Source of the DNA: Marine Group I thaumarchaeote SCGC AAA799-D11
Lineage (GTDB): Archaea; Thermoproteota; Nitrososphaeria; Nitrososphaerales; Nitrosopumilaceae
Direction: 5' to 3'
Assembly: GCA_000746765.1 (NCBI GenBank)
Contig: JOSY01000011.1
Coordinates: forward strand, 27,200 to 91,199
DNA length: 64,000 bases
Part shown: positions 7,935 through 17,091 of the stretch, in pieces
Position numbering within the stretch: the stretch's first letter is position 1
Layout: each line of letters starts with the position of its first letter
The notes under the pieces: generated by a model
Told to the model about the DNA's origin: nothing
What the model saw: only the letters and a program-made list of their open reading frames with translations
Databases searched by the model: none
Program-made: the position numbers and the translations under genes

Positions 7935-9335
7935 ATGGCAACTGAAAACCTTGACATGGATTATTCAAAATATGATTTTAAAGACTCTACAGAAATGTAT
8001 GTCCACCTTAGCAAGAAAGGCCTGACTAAGGAAACAGTAATTGGCATCAGCAAGATGAAAGATGAACCACAATGGATGCTTGATTTTAGACTACGTTCTT
8101 ATGAAATTTTTATGAAAAAACCAATGCCAACTTGGGGTGGAGATCTAAGTGTCATTGATTTTCAAAATATCTACTATTATGCAAAAGCATCTGAGAAGAC
8201 AGAAAAGAACTGGGATGATGTTCCAGAAGATGTCAAAAACACTTTTGACAAACTAGGAATTCCAGAAGCTGAAAAGAAATTCTTGGCAGGTGTCGGCGCA
8301 CAATACGAATCTGAGGTTGTATATCACAATCTAAGAGAAGACTTGCAAAAACAAGGTGTTCTCTTTTTGGATACCGACTCTGCTCTAAAAGAGCACCCTG
8401 AAATTTTCAAAAAGTATTTCGGAAAAGTTATCCCTCCAGAGGATAACAAATTTGCAGCACTAAACAGTGCAGTTTGGAGTGGTGGTTCATTCATCTATGT
8501 TCCACCTGGTGTCAAAGTTGACATGCCCCTTCAAGCATACTTTAGAATTAATGCTGAAAACATTGGTCAATTTGAAAGAACATTGATTATTGTAGATGAA
8601 GGTGCAGACGTACACTACATTGAAGGTTGTACTGCTCCTGTTTACTCTTCAGAGTCATTGCACTCTGCAGTTGTTGAACTAGTTGCACACAAAGATGCAC
8701 ATCTAAGATACACAACAATCCAAAACTGGAGTAACGATGTTTACAATCTCGTAACAAAACGAGCTTATGCATATGAAGGTGCAACAGTTGAATGGATTGA
8801 TGGAAATATTGGAAGCAAACTTACAATGAAATACCCTGGTGTCTATCTAATGGGTGAGCGTGCTTATGGTGAAACACTCTCTATTGCATTTGCAGGAAAG
8901 GGACAACACCAAGACACAGGTGCAAAAATGGTTCACTTGGCACCAAATACTACCTCTAAAATTACATCCAAATCCGTAAGTAGATTGGATGGACGTTCCA
9001 CTTACAGAGGATTGCTTAACGTAGCAAAAGGAGCTACTAACGTAAAATCTACTGTGAGATGTGATGCACTACTATTAGACGATACATCAAAAACTGATAC
9101 ATATCCATATATGGAAATCAATCAGGAAGATGCCACAATCACTCATGAAGCAACAGTTGGAAAAATTGGTGATGAACAAATCTTCTATCTTATGAGCAGA
9201 GGATTTTCTGAGGAAGAGGCATTGTCCTTAATTGTTAACGGTTTCATGGAACCATTTACCAAAGAACTTCCAATGGAGTACGCAGTCGAACTAAACAGAC
9301 TCATCAAACTAGAGATGGACGACTCTGTGGGATAA
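7935..9335 (+). CDS. sufB: Fe-S cluster scaffold SufB
   Basis: About 466 residues. Core subunit of the SufBC2D scaffold that builds Fe-S clusters in the cytoplasm. Recognised by [40 protein letters not shown], the beta-helix region with [19 protein letters not shown], and the C-terminal [20 protein letters not shown]. It is followed by sufD, a Rieske ferredoxin, sufS and sufU. The ATPase partner sufC is 20 kb away on the other strand. Confidence 0.96.
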   Translation: MATENLDMDYSKYDFKDSTEMYVHLSKKGLTKETVIGISKMKDEPQWMLDFRLRSYEIFMKKPMPTWGGDLSVIDFQNIYYYAKASEKTEKNWDDVPEDVKNTFDKLGIPEAEKKFLAGVGAQYESEVVYHNLREDLQKQGVLFLDTDSALKEHPEIFKKYFGKVIPPEDNKFAALNSAVWSGGSFIYVPPGVKVDMPLQAYFRINAENIGQFERTLIIVDEGADVHYIEGCTAPVYSSESLHSAVVELVAHKDAHLRYTTIQNWSNDVYNLVTKRAYAYEGATVEWIDGNIGSKLTMKYPGVYLMGERAYGETLSIAFAGKGQHQDTGAKMVHLAPNTTSKITSKSVSRLDGRSTYRGLLNVAKGATNVKSTVRCDALLLDDTSKTDTYPYMEINQEDATITHEATVGKIGDEQIFYLMSRGFSEEEALSLIVNGFMEPFTKELPMEYAVELNRLIKLEMDDSVG

Positions 9336-9360
9336 ACTCCCATTTTCATTTTGATTAAAC

Positions 9361-10758
9361 ATGTCTCAAACACTTTCCAAATTAGACACAAGTCACATTG
9401 ATGAAATTTCTTCATCATACAATGAACCTGATTGGCTAAAAGATTACAGAAAAGACTCTTTGTCTGTTTATGACAGCCTTCCAATTGAACTGTCCCCTCT
9501 TTACAATAAGTACACTGATGCAAAAAAAATGGATCCTGAAAAAGTTTCATTGTCTGCATCAACTGCACAAACTACACCTTCTTTTCTTCAAAAAAGATTG
9601 GGCGAACTTGAAAACGAAATTTGCGTTATCCAAATTGGCACACACATAACTAAAATCAACCTACCTGAAGATCTAAAATCCAAAGGATTAGTAATCTCTT
9701 CTATTTCTGATGCAATTGCAAATAATTCTGAACTAGTCAAAAAAGCACTAGAAACATCAAAGTCTCAAGATGATAAATTCACTGCCTTAAACAATGCAGC
9801 CTTTAACTCAGGCATATTCATCCACATTCCACGTAATTTGATTCTAGAAAAACCAATTCATTTCTTATCTTGCTTGTCTGATGATGGGCTTTCAGTAATA
9901 TCTAGGAACATCATTTTTGCTGATGAAAGTAGCAAAGCAACAGTTGTCCAAGAACTGTATTCTCCAAAATCTGATTCTCAACAAGCATATCTGGAATTAC
10001 TTAACACCAATGTTGCAGCAAATGCACAACTTGATGTTACCACATTACAAATGATTGATCAACATGCAGTTAACTTTTCTACACGAAGAACTGATCTTGC
10101 ACAAGATGCAAAAATAAACTGGTATTCTGGACTCTTTGGTTCAATGCTGTCCAGATACAAAATTGACTATTTCCTAAATGGAACAGGTGCATCCTCAAAT
10201 GATTCAGAAGTTGTCTTTGGAAATAATGAACAATCATTTGACATTCAAACAAATGTGAATCATGAGAGCCCTGCAACTGAGGGACGTGTAGTTGAAAAAT
10301 CAATCCTTAGAAACAAATCAAAATCTTTGTTCAAAGGTATGATTCGAATTAAAGAAAATGCTGTAAAATCAAACTCTTTTCTGTCTGGCCGTTCAATCCT
10401 GTTGGATAAAGATGCAAAATCTGATGCAATTCCTGGGCTTGAAATTTTCACAAATGATGTTAAAGCAACGCACTCCGCATCAGTAGCTCAAATTGATGAA
10501 GAACAAGTATTCTATTTGAAAACAAGATGTCTAAGCCATGAAGAAGCTGAAAGAACTATTGTTGAAGGATTTTTGGAACCACTTTCAAGAAAGATGTCTT
10601 ACCAAGTCAGGGCATGGATTGCTTATCTTATTGAATCAAAATGGGAAAACCGTGAACTTACTGTCAATACTGATGAAGAACTAACCAAATTTGTTGAAGT
10701 AGAAGAAACACGTTACAACGAAGATGCCGAAATAGAACAACACTACAAGTATAGGTGA
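9361..10758 (+). CDS. sufD: Fe-S cluster assembly protein SufD
   Basis: 465 residues, paralogous to SufB over the beta-helix and C-terminal helices (AAFNSGIFIHIPRNL, SVAQIDEEQVFYLKTRCLSH, EEAERTIVEGFLEPL). SufD pairs with SufB in the SufBC2D complex. It starts 25 bp after sufB, and its stop overlaps the GTG of the Rieske gene. The N-terminal 100 residues differ from SufB, as usual for SufD. Confidence 0.93.
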   Translation: MSQTLSKLDTSHIDEISSSYNEPDWLKDYRKDSLSVYDSLPIELSPLYNKYTDAKKMDPEKVSLSASTAQTTPSFLQKRLGELENEICVIQIGTHITKINLPEDLKSKGLVISSISDAIANNSELVKKALETSKSQDDKFTALNNAAFNSGIFIHIPRNLILEKPIHFLSCLSDDGLSVISRNIIFADESSKATVVQELYSPKSDSQQAYLELLNTNVAANAQLDVTTLQMIDQHAVNFSTRRTDLAQDAKINWYSGLFGSMLSRYKIDYFLNGTGASSNDSEVVFGNNEQSFDIQTNVNHESPATEGRVVEKSILRNKSKSLFKGMIRIKENAVKSNSFLSGRSILLDKDAKSDAIPGLEIFTNDVKATHSASVAQIDEEQVFYLKTRCLSHEEAERTIVEGFLEPLSRKMSYQVRAWIAYLIESKWENRELTVNTDEELTKFVEVEETRYNEDAEIEQHYKYR

Positions 10759-11072
10759 TTTTTTTGTCTGAATGGATAAAGGCCTGTAATATAGATCAAG
10801 TAAAAGAAGGACAACTTTTTGGGTTTACACATGATGAAAAAAAAATTCTTTTAGCAAATCTAAAGGGAAAAATCCATGCAACAGACCTAATTTGTACTCA
10901 TGCTGATGCTGATCTTTCAACTGGATTTCTAAGTGATGAAGGTGTACGATGTCCATTACATCTCTCTGTTTTCAACTTAGAGAATGGTGCACCTCAAAAC
11001 CTTCCTGCTGAAACACCTCTAAAAGTATACAATGTTAAAATAGACGACAGCGAAATTTACGTGGAGGTTTAG
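10755..11072 (+). CDS. Rieske-type [2Fe-2S] ferredoxin
   Basis: 105 residues with the Rieske ligand set C47-T-H49 and C66-P-L-H69. No membrane anchor or hydroxylase domain is present, so it is a small soluble electron carrier of the kind seen with non-haem dioxygenases and inside suf operons. Placed between sufD and sufS, it may deliver electrons for cluster assembly or be a cluster client. The GTG start overlaps the sufD stop (GTGA); an in-frame TTG lies at 10764. Confidence 0.88.
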   Translation: MIFLSEWIKACNIDQVKEGQLFGFTHDEKKILLANLKGKIHATDLICTHADADLSTGFLSDEGVRCPLHLSVFNLENGAPQNLPAETPLKVYNVKIDDSEIYVEV

Positions 11073-11075
11073 GAT

Positions 11076-12320
11076 ATGCAAAGTGTAGAATCAACTTTTG
11101 AAAATTTAAGAAAAGATTTCCCTATACTTACAAGAACTGTTAGAGATAACAAACATCTAGTTTATCTTGATAATGCATCTACTACACAAAAACCAAATCA
11201 AGTAATTGATGCTATTACTGATTATTACCAAAACCATAATGCAAATATCCACAGAGCAGTTTATGCTCTAGCTGAAGAAGCAACAGAAGCCTATGAAAGT
11301 ACCAGAGATAAAATTGCTAATTTTGTTAACATCAAAGACAGACAAGAAATCATCTTTGTTAGGGGAACTACTGAAGCAATTAATCTAGTTGCATATGCAT
11401 GGGGAAGACCTCACATTAATGAAGGAGATATTATTGTCACTACCGAATACGAACATCATAGCAACATTGTTCCATGGCAACTTCTTACCCAAGAAAAACG
11501 CGCTAAACTAGAATACATTGGAATGGATGATAATGGGGAATTAATTCTAGATGATCTTGATAAATATCTTGCAACAGGTAAAGTGAAACTGGTCACATTT
11601 AGTTTGATGTCTAATGTACTTGGTACAATTACTGATGCCAAAAAAATTATTGAAAAATGCAAGGCCGCAGGTGTTCCTACTTTAGTTGACGGGGCTCAAG
11701 CAGTTCCTCACATGAAAGTTGACCTTGAAGATTTAGGATGTGATTTCTTTGCATTTTCTGGGCACAAAATGTTAGGACCCACTGGAATTGGTGTACTGTG
11801 GGTTAGAAAATCTGTACTTAACACAATGAGCCCTTTCCATGGAGGCGGTGACATGATTCGAGAAGTTCACAAATACGAGACTACTTGGAATGACTTGCCT
11901 TACAAATTTGAAGCTGGAACTCCTAACATTGCTGATGTTGTTGGTCTAGGGGCCGCAATTGACTATCTTACCAAAATTGGAATGGACAATATTCGTGAGC
12001 ATGAAATTGAATTAACAAAATATGCAATTGAGAAATTATCTCAAGTTAAGGGACTTCACATCTATGGCACTAAAGATATTTCAAAACGTGGAGGTGTTAT
12101 CTCGTTTAATTTTGCAGATGTGCATCCGCATGATGTTGCACAAATTATTGATGAGGAAGGAATTGCAGTACGTTCTGGCCATCATTGTGCACAGGTATTG
12201 ATGGAGAGACTAAACGTTGCTGCTACTTCAAGAGCCAGTTTTTACATTTACAATACTAAAGAAGATATTGATGTACTTGTTAATTCATTAAATACGGTGG
12301 CAAAGGTGTTTAAGTTATGA
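11076..12320 (+). CDS. sufS: Cysteine desulfurase SufS
   Basis: 414 residues, class II (SufS/CsdA) desulfurase. PLP lysine K231 in FSGHKMLGPTGIG; catalytic Cys371 in SGHHCAQVLM within a short loop typical of SufS rather than IscS. N-terminal landmarks are YLDNASTTQKP and NIHRAVYALAEEATEAYE. It mobilises sulfur from cysteine and passes it to SufU, encoded next with a 4-bp overlap. Confidence 0.96.
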   Translation: MQSVESTFENLRKDFPILTRTVRDNKHLVYLDNASTTQKPNQVIDAITDYYQNHNANIHRAVYALAEEATEAYESTRDKIANFVNIKDRQEIIFVRGTTEAINLVAYAWGRPHINEGDIIVTTEYEHHSNIVPWQLLTQEKRAKLEYIGMDDNGELILDDLDKYLATGKVKLVTFSLMSNVLGTITDAKKIIEKCKAAGVPTLVDGAQAVPHMKVDLEDLGCDFFAFSGHKMLGPTGIGVLWVRKSVLNTMSPFHGGGDMIREVHKYETTWNDLPYKFEAGTPNIADVVGLGAAIDYLTKIGMDNIREHEIELTKYAIEKLSQVKGLHIYGTKDISKRGGVISFNFADVHPHDVAQIIDEEGIAVRSGHHCAQVLMERLNVAATSRASFYIYNTKEDIDVLVNSLNTVAKVFKL

Positions 12321-12760
12321 GTAGTAATGCTGACATTTACCATGAAATGATTGTAGATTATTCAAGAAACCCCATAAATTATGGAGAGATAGAAGATCAT
12401 GATGTAACTTTCCATGACTCTAATCCATTATGTGGTGATAGTATCGACATTGATATGAAAATTGATGATAACAAAGTAACTGATATCAAATTCCATGGTA
12501 AGGGGTGTGCAATCTGCATGGCATGTTCTTCAGTTTTAACTGAAATCACTAAAGGAAAAAGCCTTGAAGATGTAAGAAATATCGAAAAAAATGATGTCCT
12601 AAGTGAGTTGGGATTAGAACACCTACAAGCAGTCCGAATCAAATGCGCTTTACTTTCTCTCAAAGTACTCAAATCTGCTCTTTACACATACATTGGAAAG
12701 CATCTTGAAAATTCCAAAGATGTGGATAAACTAAAAGAAGAGGCAGCAAACCTGTACTAG
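12317..12760 (+). CDS. sufU: SufU/IscU-like sulfur-transfer scaffold
   Basis: 147 residues with the IscU-fold cysteines: C39 in NPLCGD, C64 in GKGCAICMACS and a third in RIKCALLSL. The insertion between the second and third cysteines and the adjacency to sufS fit SufU, the zinc-bearing sulfur acceptor for SufS, better than classic IscU. Extra cysteines C67 and C70 next to C64 are visible. Confidence 0.92.
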   Translation: MSSNADIYHEMIVDYSRNPINYGEIEDHDVTFHDSNPLCGDSIDIDMKIDDNKVTDIKFHGKGCAICMACSSVLTEITKGKSLEDVRNIEKNDVLSELGLEHLQAVRIKCALLSLKVLKSALYTYIGKHLENSKDVDKLKEEAANLY

Positions 12761-12761
12761 T

Positions 12762-13106
12762 ATGAGTTTTACTCCTAAAACACCAATTGAGCTTCAAATA
12801 AGAAAAATAATCTTTGAAAAATTCAATGAGGTAGATACCATTTTTACAAATGATTCTATTTTTGAAATTCTCAAAACATATGGTGACATTAACCCTTCAT
12901 GGATAATTGATGATCTCGAGCCTTTTATCAACGACTTGTGTGATTCTGGCCTTGCAAGAAATGTTGCTCAGAATTTTACCACCATTCATCTGAAACTCTT
13001 TGATGCTGTTGAAAAACTTCATTGCAATGCTTGCAATCAAGACATCTTTCTTGGAAAATCTGAAGATAGAGTTTGCCCAAACTCTTCGTGTAAATCTACT
13101 ATTTAG
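12762..13106 (+). CDS. Unknown protein: helical/winged-helix N-terminus plus zinc ribbon
   Basis: 114 residues starting 1 bp after sufU, hence probably the last gene of the suf operon. The N-terminal ~80 residues look like a small helical or winged-helix domain; the C-terminus has two CxxC-type pairs (CNACNQDIF and CPNSSC) making a zinc ribbon. I do not recognise a named family. Its position suggests a cluster-sensing regulator or assembly accessory, but nothing in the sequence proves it. Its last 8 bp overlap the end of pgk on the other strand. Confidence 0.7.
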   Translation: MSFTPKTPIELQIRKIIFEKFNEVDTIFTNDSIFEILKTYGDINPSWIIDDLEPFINDLCDSGLARNVAQNFTTIHLKLFDAVEKLHCNACNQDIFLGKSEDRVCPNSSCKSTI

Positions 13107-14307
13107 ATTGGTGTCTTATTCTAGCATCTTCTAATGCTTTAATCATTGGCAATTTTTCTCCTGTAAGGTATAACACTAAAGCTCCCCCGGCAGTACTGAT
13201 GTGATTAATTTTATCTGCCAGTCCTTGCTGCTTTAGTGCAGTTGTCAGGTGACCTCCACTAACAATTGTTGTTGCCATTGAATTTGCTACTGCAGTCAGT
13301 AATGCTTTAGTTCCAAAACTGAAATTTTCTTTTTCAAAAAATCCTGCCGGACCGCTGATAAATACAGTTCCTGCACCTGCAATTAATTTTGAATAATATT
13401 CTACAGTTTTTGGACCTAAATCAAATATCTTGTCCCCCTTGCCCATCTCTCTTACATCCATCTCGACTCTCTCACCGTCTTTGTCAATTGCAATGTCTAC
13501 TGGTGTTGCAAAGACGTCTGGATATTCGCCTATCAATGTGTGAGCTTTTGCGACAACTTCTTCTTCTCTTTTGATTCCAAGTGAGGATTTCACTCTAGCT
13601 TGTGCACGCATGAACACATTTCCAATTAATCCTGTTAGTAAGACATGATCTGCTCTGCCGTTTTGAATAAGTAATTTGATTGCCTCAAGCCTATCTGGTA
13701 CTTTAGAGCCTCCTAAAACTATCACATGAGGTGCCTTTGCAACAGTCATGATTTCATCAAGATTTCTAACTTCTCTTTCCACAATTCTTCCTGCACATGC
13801 AGGTAGTACTTGTGGAAATCCTACAATTGATGGGTGTGATCTGTGTGCACTAGGAAATGAATCTAAAACACAGAGATCAAACAGTTTTGCTAATCGAGTA
13901 ACCATAATTGTTTTTGCTGCATTTTCTGGAGTAAACTCGTAATTTTCTTCAGCACATAATCTGAGATTATCTAAAAGTAAGATGTCTCCACTTTCTAAAT
14001 TTTTAATCGCATTTTGTGCAGCTTCTCCAATAACATCTTCAACATATTTTATTTCCCGATTCATTAATTTTTCAAGAACTTTTGCATGTTTGTCCATTCC
14101 AGTATAATCGTTATTCCCGACTCTTCCTTGGTGTGACGCAACAACCACTTTGGCATCTTTTAGTGACTGCAGTGTTTCTATGGCTTCTTCAATTCTTTTA
14201 GTACCTGAAATCTCCATGGTTTCTGGATCGATTGGACAATTCATGTCTACTCTCAAAAAAACGGTTTTACCTTTTAGGTCAAAATCATCTAGTGTGAGTA
14301 CCTTCAC
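13099..14307 (-). CDS. pgk: Phosphoglycerate kinase
   Basis: About 402 residues. Interconverts 1,3-bisphosphoglycerate and 3-phosphoglycerate, mainly for gluconeogenesis in an autotroph. Motifs: FLRVDMNCPID, DSFPSAHRSHPSIVGFP, VLGGSKVPDRLEAIKLL and the glycine-rich TIVSGGHLTTAL near the C-terminus. Starts are GTG codons; 14307 gives the usual MKVLTLDDF opening, while GTG at 14325 would add six residues. The matching mutase apgM is at 43.6-44.9 kb. Confidence 0.94.
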   Translation of the reverse strand: MKVLTLDDFDLKGKTVFLRVDMNCPIDPETMEISGTKRIEEAIETLQSLKDAKVVVASHQGRVGNNDYTGMDKHAKVLEKLMNREIKYVEDVIGEAAQNAIKNLESGDILLLDNLRLCAEENYEFTPENAAKTIMVTRLAKLFDLCVLDSFPSAHRSHPSIVGFPQVLPACAGRIVEREVRNLDEIMTVAKAPHVIVLGGSKVPDRLEAIKLLIQNGRADHVLLTGLIGNVFMRAQARVKSSLGIKREEEVVAKAHTLIGEYPDVFATPVDIAIDKDGERVEMDVREMGKGDKIFDLGPKTVEYYSKLIAGAGTVFISGPAGFFEKENFSFGTKALLTAVANSMATTIVSGGHLTTALKQQGLADKINHISTAGGALVLYLTGEKLPMIKALEDARIRHQSK

Positions 14308-14443
14308 GACTTTTCTATTATGCACTTGGTTAAATTCTTTGAGCCGATCAGAATTATTCGGTTAACTTTGTTTTCAAAAATATTGATTTCCAAAACTTAT
14401 CTATTGACAAAAATTAAAAGATGTGTAAATGGAGTTTGATTGA

Positions 14444-15112
14444 TTGCAAAGCTGGCTTTTTGACATCAGGTCTCGTTCATTTGTATTACTGACAATTTTA
14501 TTTTTGATTTTAACTGGATTAGTGTATTCTGGGGTTACTGAAAGCTTTGATCAAAATGTAGTTTCATTTTTCTCTGAAAATGTTGGAAACCCCACACTTG
14601 ACATCATAATGCAGTATGTAACGGAAAGTGGTGATGTCTTTAACATGTTGATATTTGGAATTGTGATGTTAATTATTCCAAAAACTCGAAGGATAGGAAT
14701 TACTCTTATGATATTGATTGTATTGTCTACTCTTCTAACTGGATACATAAAATGTGGAATTGACCGTGATAGGCCTGATTTTGATTATGAAGGTGTAGAG
14801 TTTCCAGTGGAGATTAGCCGTGATACTTTTGCTCTGTTTTGTGAGGGTGGATTTGATGCTTCTTACCCCTCTGGGCATGCTGCTAGGGCTATGATATTTG
14901 GAATCATTTTGGGATATGCATTGTCTGAAAGGTTCCCTAGGGGTGCATATTTGCTGTTCTTGTATCCTGTGATGATCTCTTTGAGCAGAATCTATGTTTT
15001 GCAACATTATCCTATGGATGTGATAGGTGGAACTGTTATCGGAATTATGCTTGCTGGTGTGATGGCAAATAGAACAAAACTTTACAAAATTTTTGATAAA
15101 TCAAAAACCTAA
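14444..15112 (+). CDS. PAP2-family membrane phosphatase
   Basis: 222 residues with about six membrane spans and all three PAP2 motifs: KCGIDRDRPDF, the loop SYPSGHA and SRIYVLQHYPMDVIGG containing the catalytic His. Members remove phosphate from phosphatidic acid or isoprenyl diphosphates at the outer membrane face. In archaea a role in recycling lipid or glycan carriers is likely, but the substrate cannot be read from sequence. Starts with TTG. Confidence 0.87.
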   Translation: MQSWLFDIRSRSFVLLTILFLILTGLVYSGVTESFDQNVVSFFSENVGNPTLDIIMQYVTESGDVFNMLIFGIVMLIIPKTRRIGITLMILIVLSTLLTGYIKCGIDRDRPDFDYEGVEFPVEISRDTFALFCEGGFDASYPSGHAARAMIFGIILGYALSERFPRGAYLLFLYPVMISLSRIYVLQHYPMDVIGGTVIGIMLAGVMANRTKLYKIFDKSKT

Positions 15113-15424
15113 TTCAGTTAATGCAGAATTGCTAATCAAAACTATTGCATAATGTTTGTCATCGTGATGATATGTCCAATATCTAACATCACGAATTTCA
15201 TTTTTTTGTCTTAATCCATGAGTTACTCCAGTTGTAACAGTATATCCGATTCTTTTTGCAAGTTTTGATTCTTTTGGCATTAAAACTCTAAAACCTTCTT
15301 TTTTACCCTGGAATCCAATACTTACCATGTCTTCAACAGCATTTGATGCATCTTTTTCATCTTTAAGATCATATGTTTTTACAACTGGCAAGTCTTTTGG
15401 ATGAAAATCCATGATATTTGTCAT
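15101..15424 (-). CDS. Conserved-looking hypothetical protein
   Basis: 107 residues, soluble, mixed alpha/beta, without recognised motifs. The C-terminal half (KRIGYTVTTGVTHGLRQKN, then RYWTYHHDDKHYAIVLISN) is strand-rich with several His and aromatic residues. ATG codons at 15424 and 15412 are both possible. The 3' end overlaps the PAP2 gene by 12 bp. Function unknown. Confidence 0.6.
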   Translation of the reverse strand: MTNIMDFHPKDLPVVKTYDLKDEKDASNAVEDMVSIGFQGKKEGFRVLMPKESKLAKRIGYTVTTGVTHGLRQKNEIRDVRYWTYHHDDKHYAIVLISNSALTELGF

Positions 15425-15432
15425 ATATCTTG

Positions 15433-15475
15433 ACTAATATTTTTTAAAAAAATGATATTTGCGATCAATATTAGT
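15433..15475. repeat. Inverted repeat in divergent promoter region
   Basis: ACTAATATT at 15433-15441 is repeated in inverted orientation as AATATTAGT at 15467-15475, 25 bp apart, between the leftward gene starting at 15424 and the rightward coiled-coil gene at 15538. It could be an operator or a chance product of AT-rich sequence. Confidence 0.35.
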
Positions 15476-15537
15476 TAATTTTCTTAACTGGTAAGTCAAA
15501 TCATGATTATATTAACAACTTAATCGACTCTTTTGAT

Positions 15538-16386
15538 TTGTTTGAATCATTGGCATCATTAGAAAAAACAGTTTTACAACTACGTAAAAAACAACAAGAA
15601 GCAACTAAACTAAGAAGAAAAGCAGAAAAACAACTCAAAGAAGTTCTTTCAGCTCAGAGACGTTCTTCTTCAGGTCTTAACTCCCTTGATAAAAAAATAG
15701 AAACTGAAAAAGAAGATGTCTCAGATGTCTCTGACGTTTTAAATCAAAAAAATTCTCAATTAGCAAGTATTGAAAGATTAGTTCAGGCTGCTGAAGAGCG
15801 CTTATCCCGGGAAAAAGAGGCAATTGAACAAACTGAGCAAGAAATTGAATTTTCTGAGACTCCTGAAGAAAAGCAGTATGCTGAGTCAAGATTACGCTCA
15901 TTAAGGGATCATGTTGAAGAATTGACTTCTGAAATTAAGAGTAGACAAAAAACTGCAAAAAAAATTGCTGAAGATGTTGCCAAATATGATAGCATAAAAT
16001 CAAAAATTTCAACTAAAATCCAAAAGCAATCTAAATCAAAACCCTCACTCCGTGAGACAATGACATCCAGTAAGAAAGCAGCAGAAAAATTTGTCAAAGA
16101 AGTAGAAAGGAGAACAAAAGCTGAGGAATCTGCAAAGAGAGCATTAGCAAAAGCGTCTGCAAAATTAAAAGAACTTTTGGCTAAACGAAAAACTGCAGCT
16201 AAAAAGAAGGCAACTAAAAAGAAACCAGCAAGAAAAACTGCAGCTAAAAAGAAGGCAACTAAAAAGAAACCAGCAAGAAAAACTGCAGCTAAAAAGAAAG
16301 CCACTAAAAAGAAACCCGCAAGAAAAACTGCAGCTAAAAAGAAAGCCACTAAAAAGAAACCCGCAAGAAAAGTAGGTTTTGTGTAA
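15538..16386 (+). CDS. Coiled-coil protein with histone-H1-like Lys/Ala repeat tail
   Basis: 282 residues. Residues ~1-215 are a continuous charged coiled coil (heptads from LEKTVLQLRKKQQEATKLRR onward). Residues ~218-277 are four tandem 15-residue copies of KTAAKKKATKKKPAR, resembling eukaryotic H1 and bacterial HctB/AlgP tails that bind DNA electrostatically. The start is TTG at 15538. A chromosome-compacting or DNA-bridging role is inferred from composition only. The repeats could change copy number by slippage. Confidence 0.75.
   Translation: MFESLASLEKTVLQLRKKQQEATKLRRKAEKQLKEVLSAQRRSSSGLNSLDKKIETEKEDVSDVSDVLNQKNSQLASIERLVQAAEERLSREKEAIEQTEQEIEFSETPEEKQYAESRLRSLRDHVEELTSEIKSRQKTAKKIAEDVAKYDSIKSKISTKIQKQSKSKPSLRETMTSSKKAAEKFVKEVERRTKAEESAKRALAKASAKLKELLAKRKTAAKKKATKKKPARKTAAKKKATKKKPARKTAAKKKATKKKPARKTAAKKKATKKKPARKVGFV
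16189..16368 (+). repeat. Four tandem 45-bp coding repeats
   Basis: Four in-frame 45-bp units encode KTAAKKKATKKKPAR. Units 1 and 2 share aaggcaact and aaaccagca, while units 3 and 4 share aaagccact and aaacccgca, so a two-unit block appears to have duplicated and then drifted at third positions. Confidence 0.9.
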
Positions 16387-16395
16387 ATTTTTACA

Positions 16396-17001
16396 ATGAA
16401 AAAACGTGGGCCGATTATTGCTGTCTCTGGAATAATTTTAGTTGTAATTTCTCTTTCAATTGCAGCATCTGCTATCCCAACTAATGTTACTGGACCTGGT
16501 GATTTCTTTGTCTCTTCATTGTTTGAAGATATGTTTGATGAAATATCTGATGAAATTCAAATTATGCCTGATGATTCGGCACATTTCTCTTACACGACAT
16601 ATTCTTCAGATGTTCCAATTTTGTGGGGTATTCAAATTCTTGATTATCAAGCAGGAGATGAATTATCAATAACAATCTCAAACATTTTTGGTGATGATTA
16701 TGGAACATTCATTCAAGATGAACCTATTCTTTTTGAAGTATTACAAATATCTCAATCTGATACACTAAATCTTGAAATTAAAAATCTCGGTGTAAATGAT
16801 GTTACAATAATTACTATGTTTTCTGAAGATCCTGAAAATTCTGAAGCTTTCACAAATCCTGATTCTCCAGTAATGAATATGGTTGTACCATTGATGGTTT
16901 CTGGTATTTTACTAGTTTTGGGAATTATTGTTTCCATAATTGGAGTTATAGTGATACTAGTAGATCTGAAAAATAACTATGATAATAAAAGAAATTATTG
17001 A
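16396..17001 (+). CDS. Membrane-anchored hypothetical protein
   Basis: 201 residues. One N-terminal hydrophobic segment (residues ~5-27) and one C-terminal segment (~160-190) enclose an acidic, strand-rich domain with a WGIQILDYQAGDELSITISN-like stretch. The layout fits an extracytoplasmic domain tethered at both ends. It starts 9 bp after the H1-like gene. I recognise the style from archaeal envelope proteins but no named family; function unknown. Confidence 0.65.
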   Translation: MKKRGPIIAVSGIILVVISLSIAASAIPTNVTGPGDFFVSSLFEDMFDEISDEIQIMPDDSAHFSYTTYSSDVPILWGIQILDYQAGDELSITISNIFGDDYGTFIQDEPILFEVLQISQSDTLNLEIKNLGVNDVTIITMFSEDPENSEAFTNPDSPVMNMVVPLMVSGILLVLGIIVSIIGVIVILVDLKNNYDNKRNY

Positions 17002-17091
17002 GGAATAACTATGAAAAAATTCACAATTATTTTTTACCGTGATTGAAAATCATCATTATTTTTAATTAATACTATGTGAAATTCTTAAAAG

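Noticed and set aside
15909-16349. 146-codon minus-strand frame with repeated hydrophobic LAAVFLAGFFLVAFF segments
   Set aside because: It is the antisense of the Lys/Ala repeats; the apparent membrane spans arise from reading AAG/AAA codons backwards as CTT/TTT.
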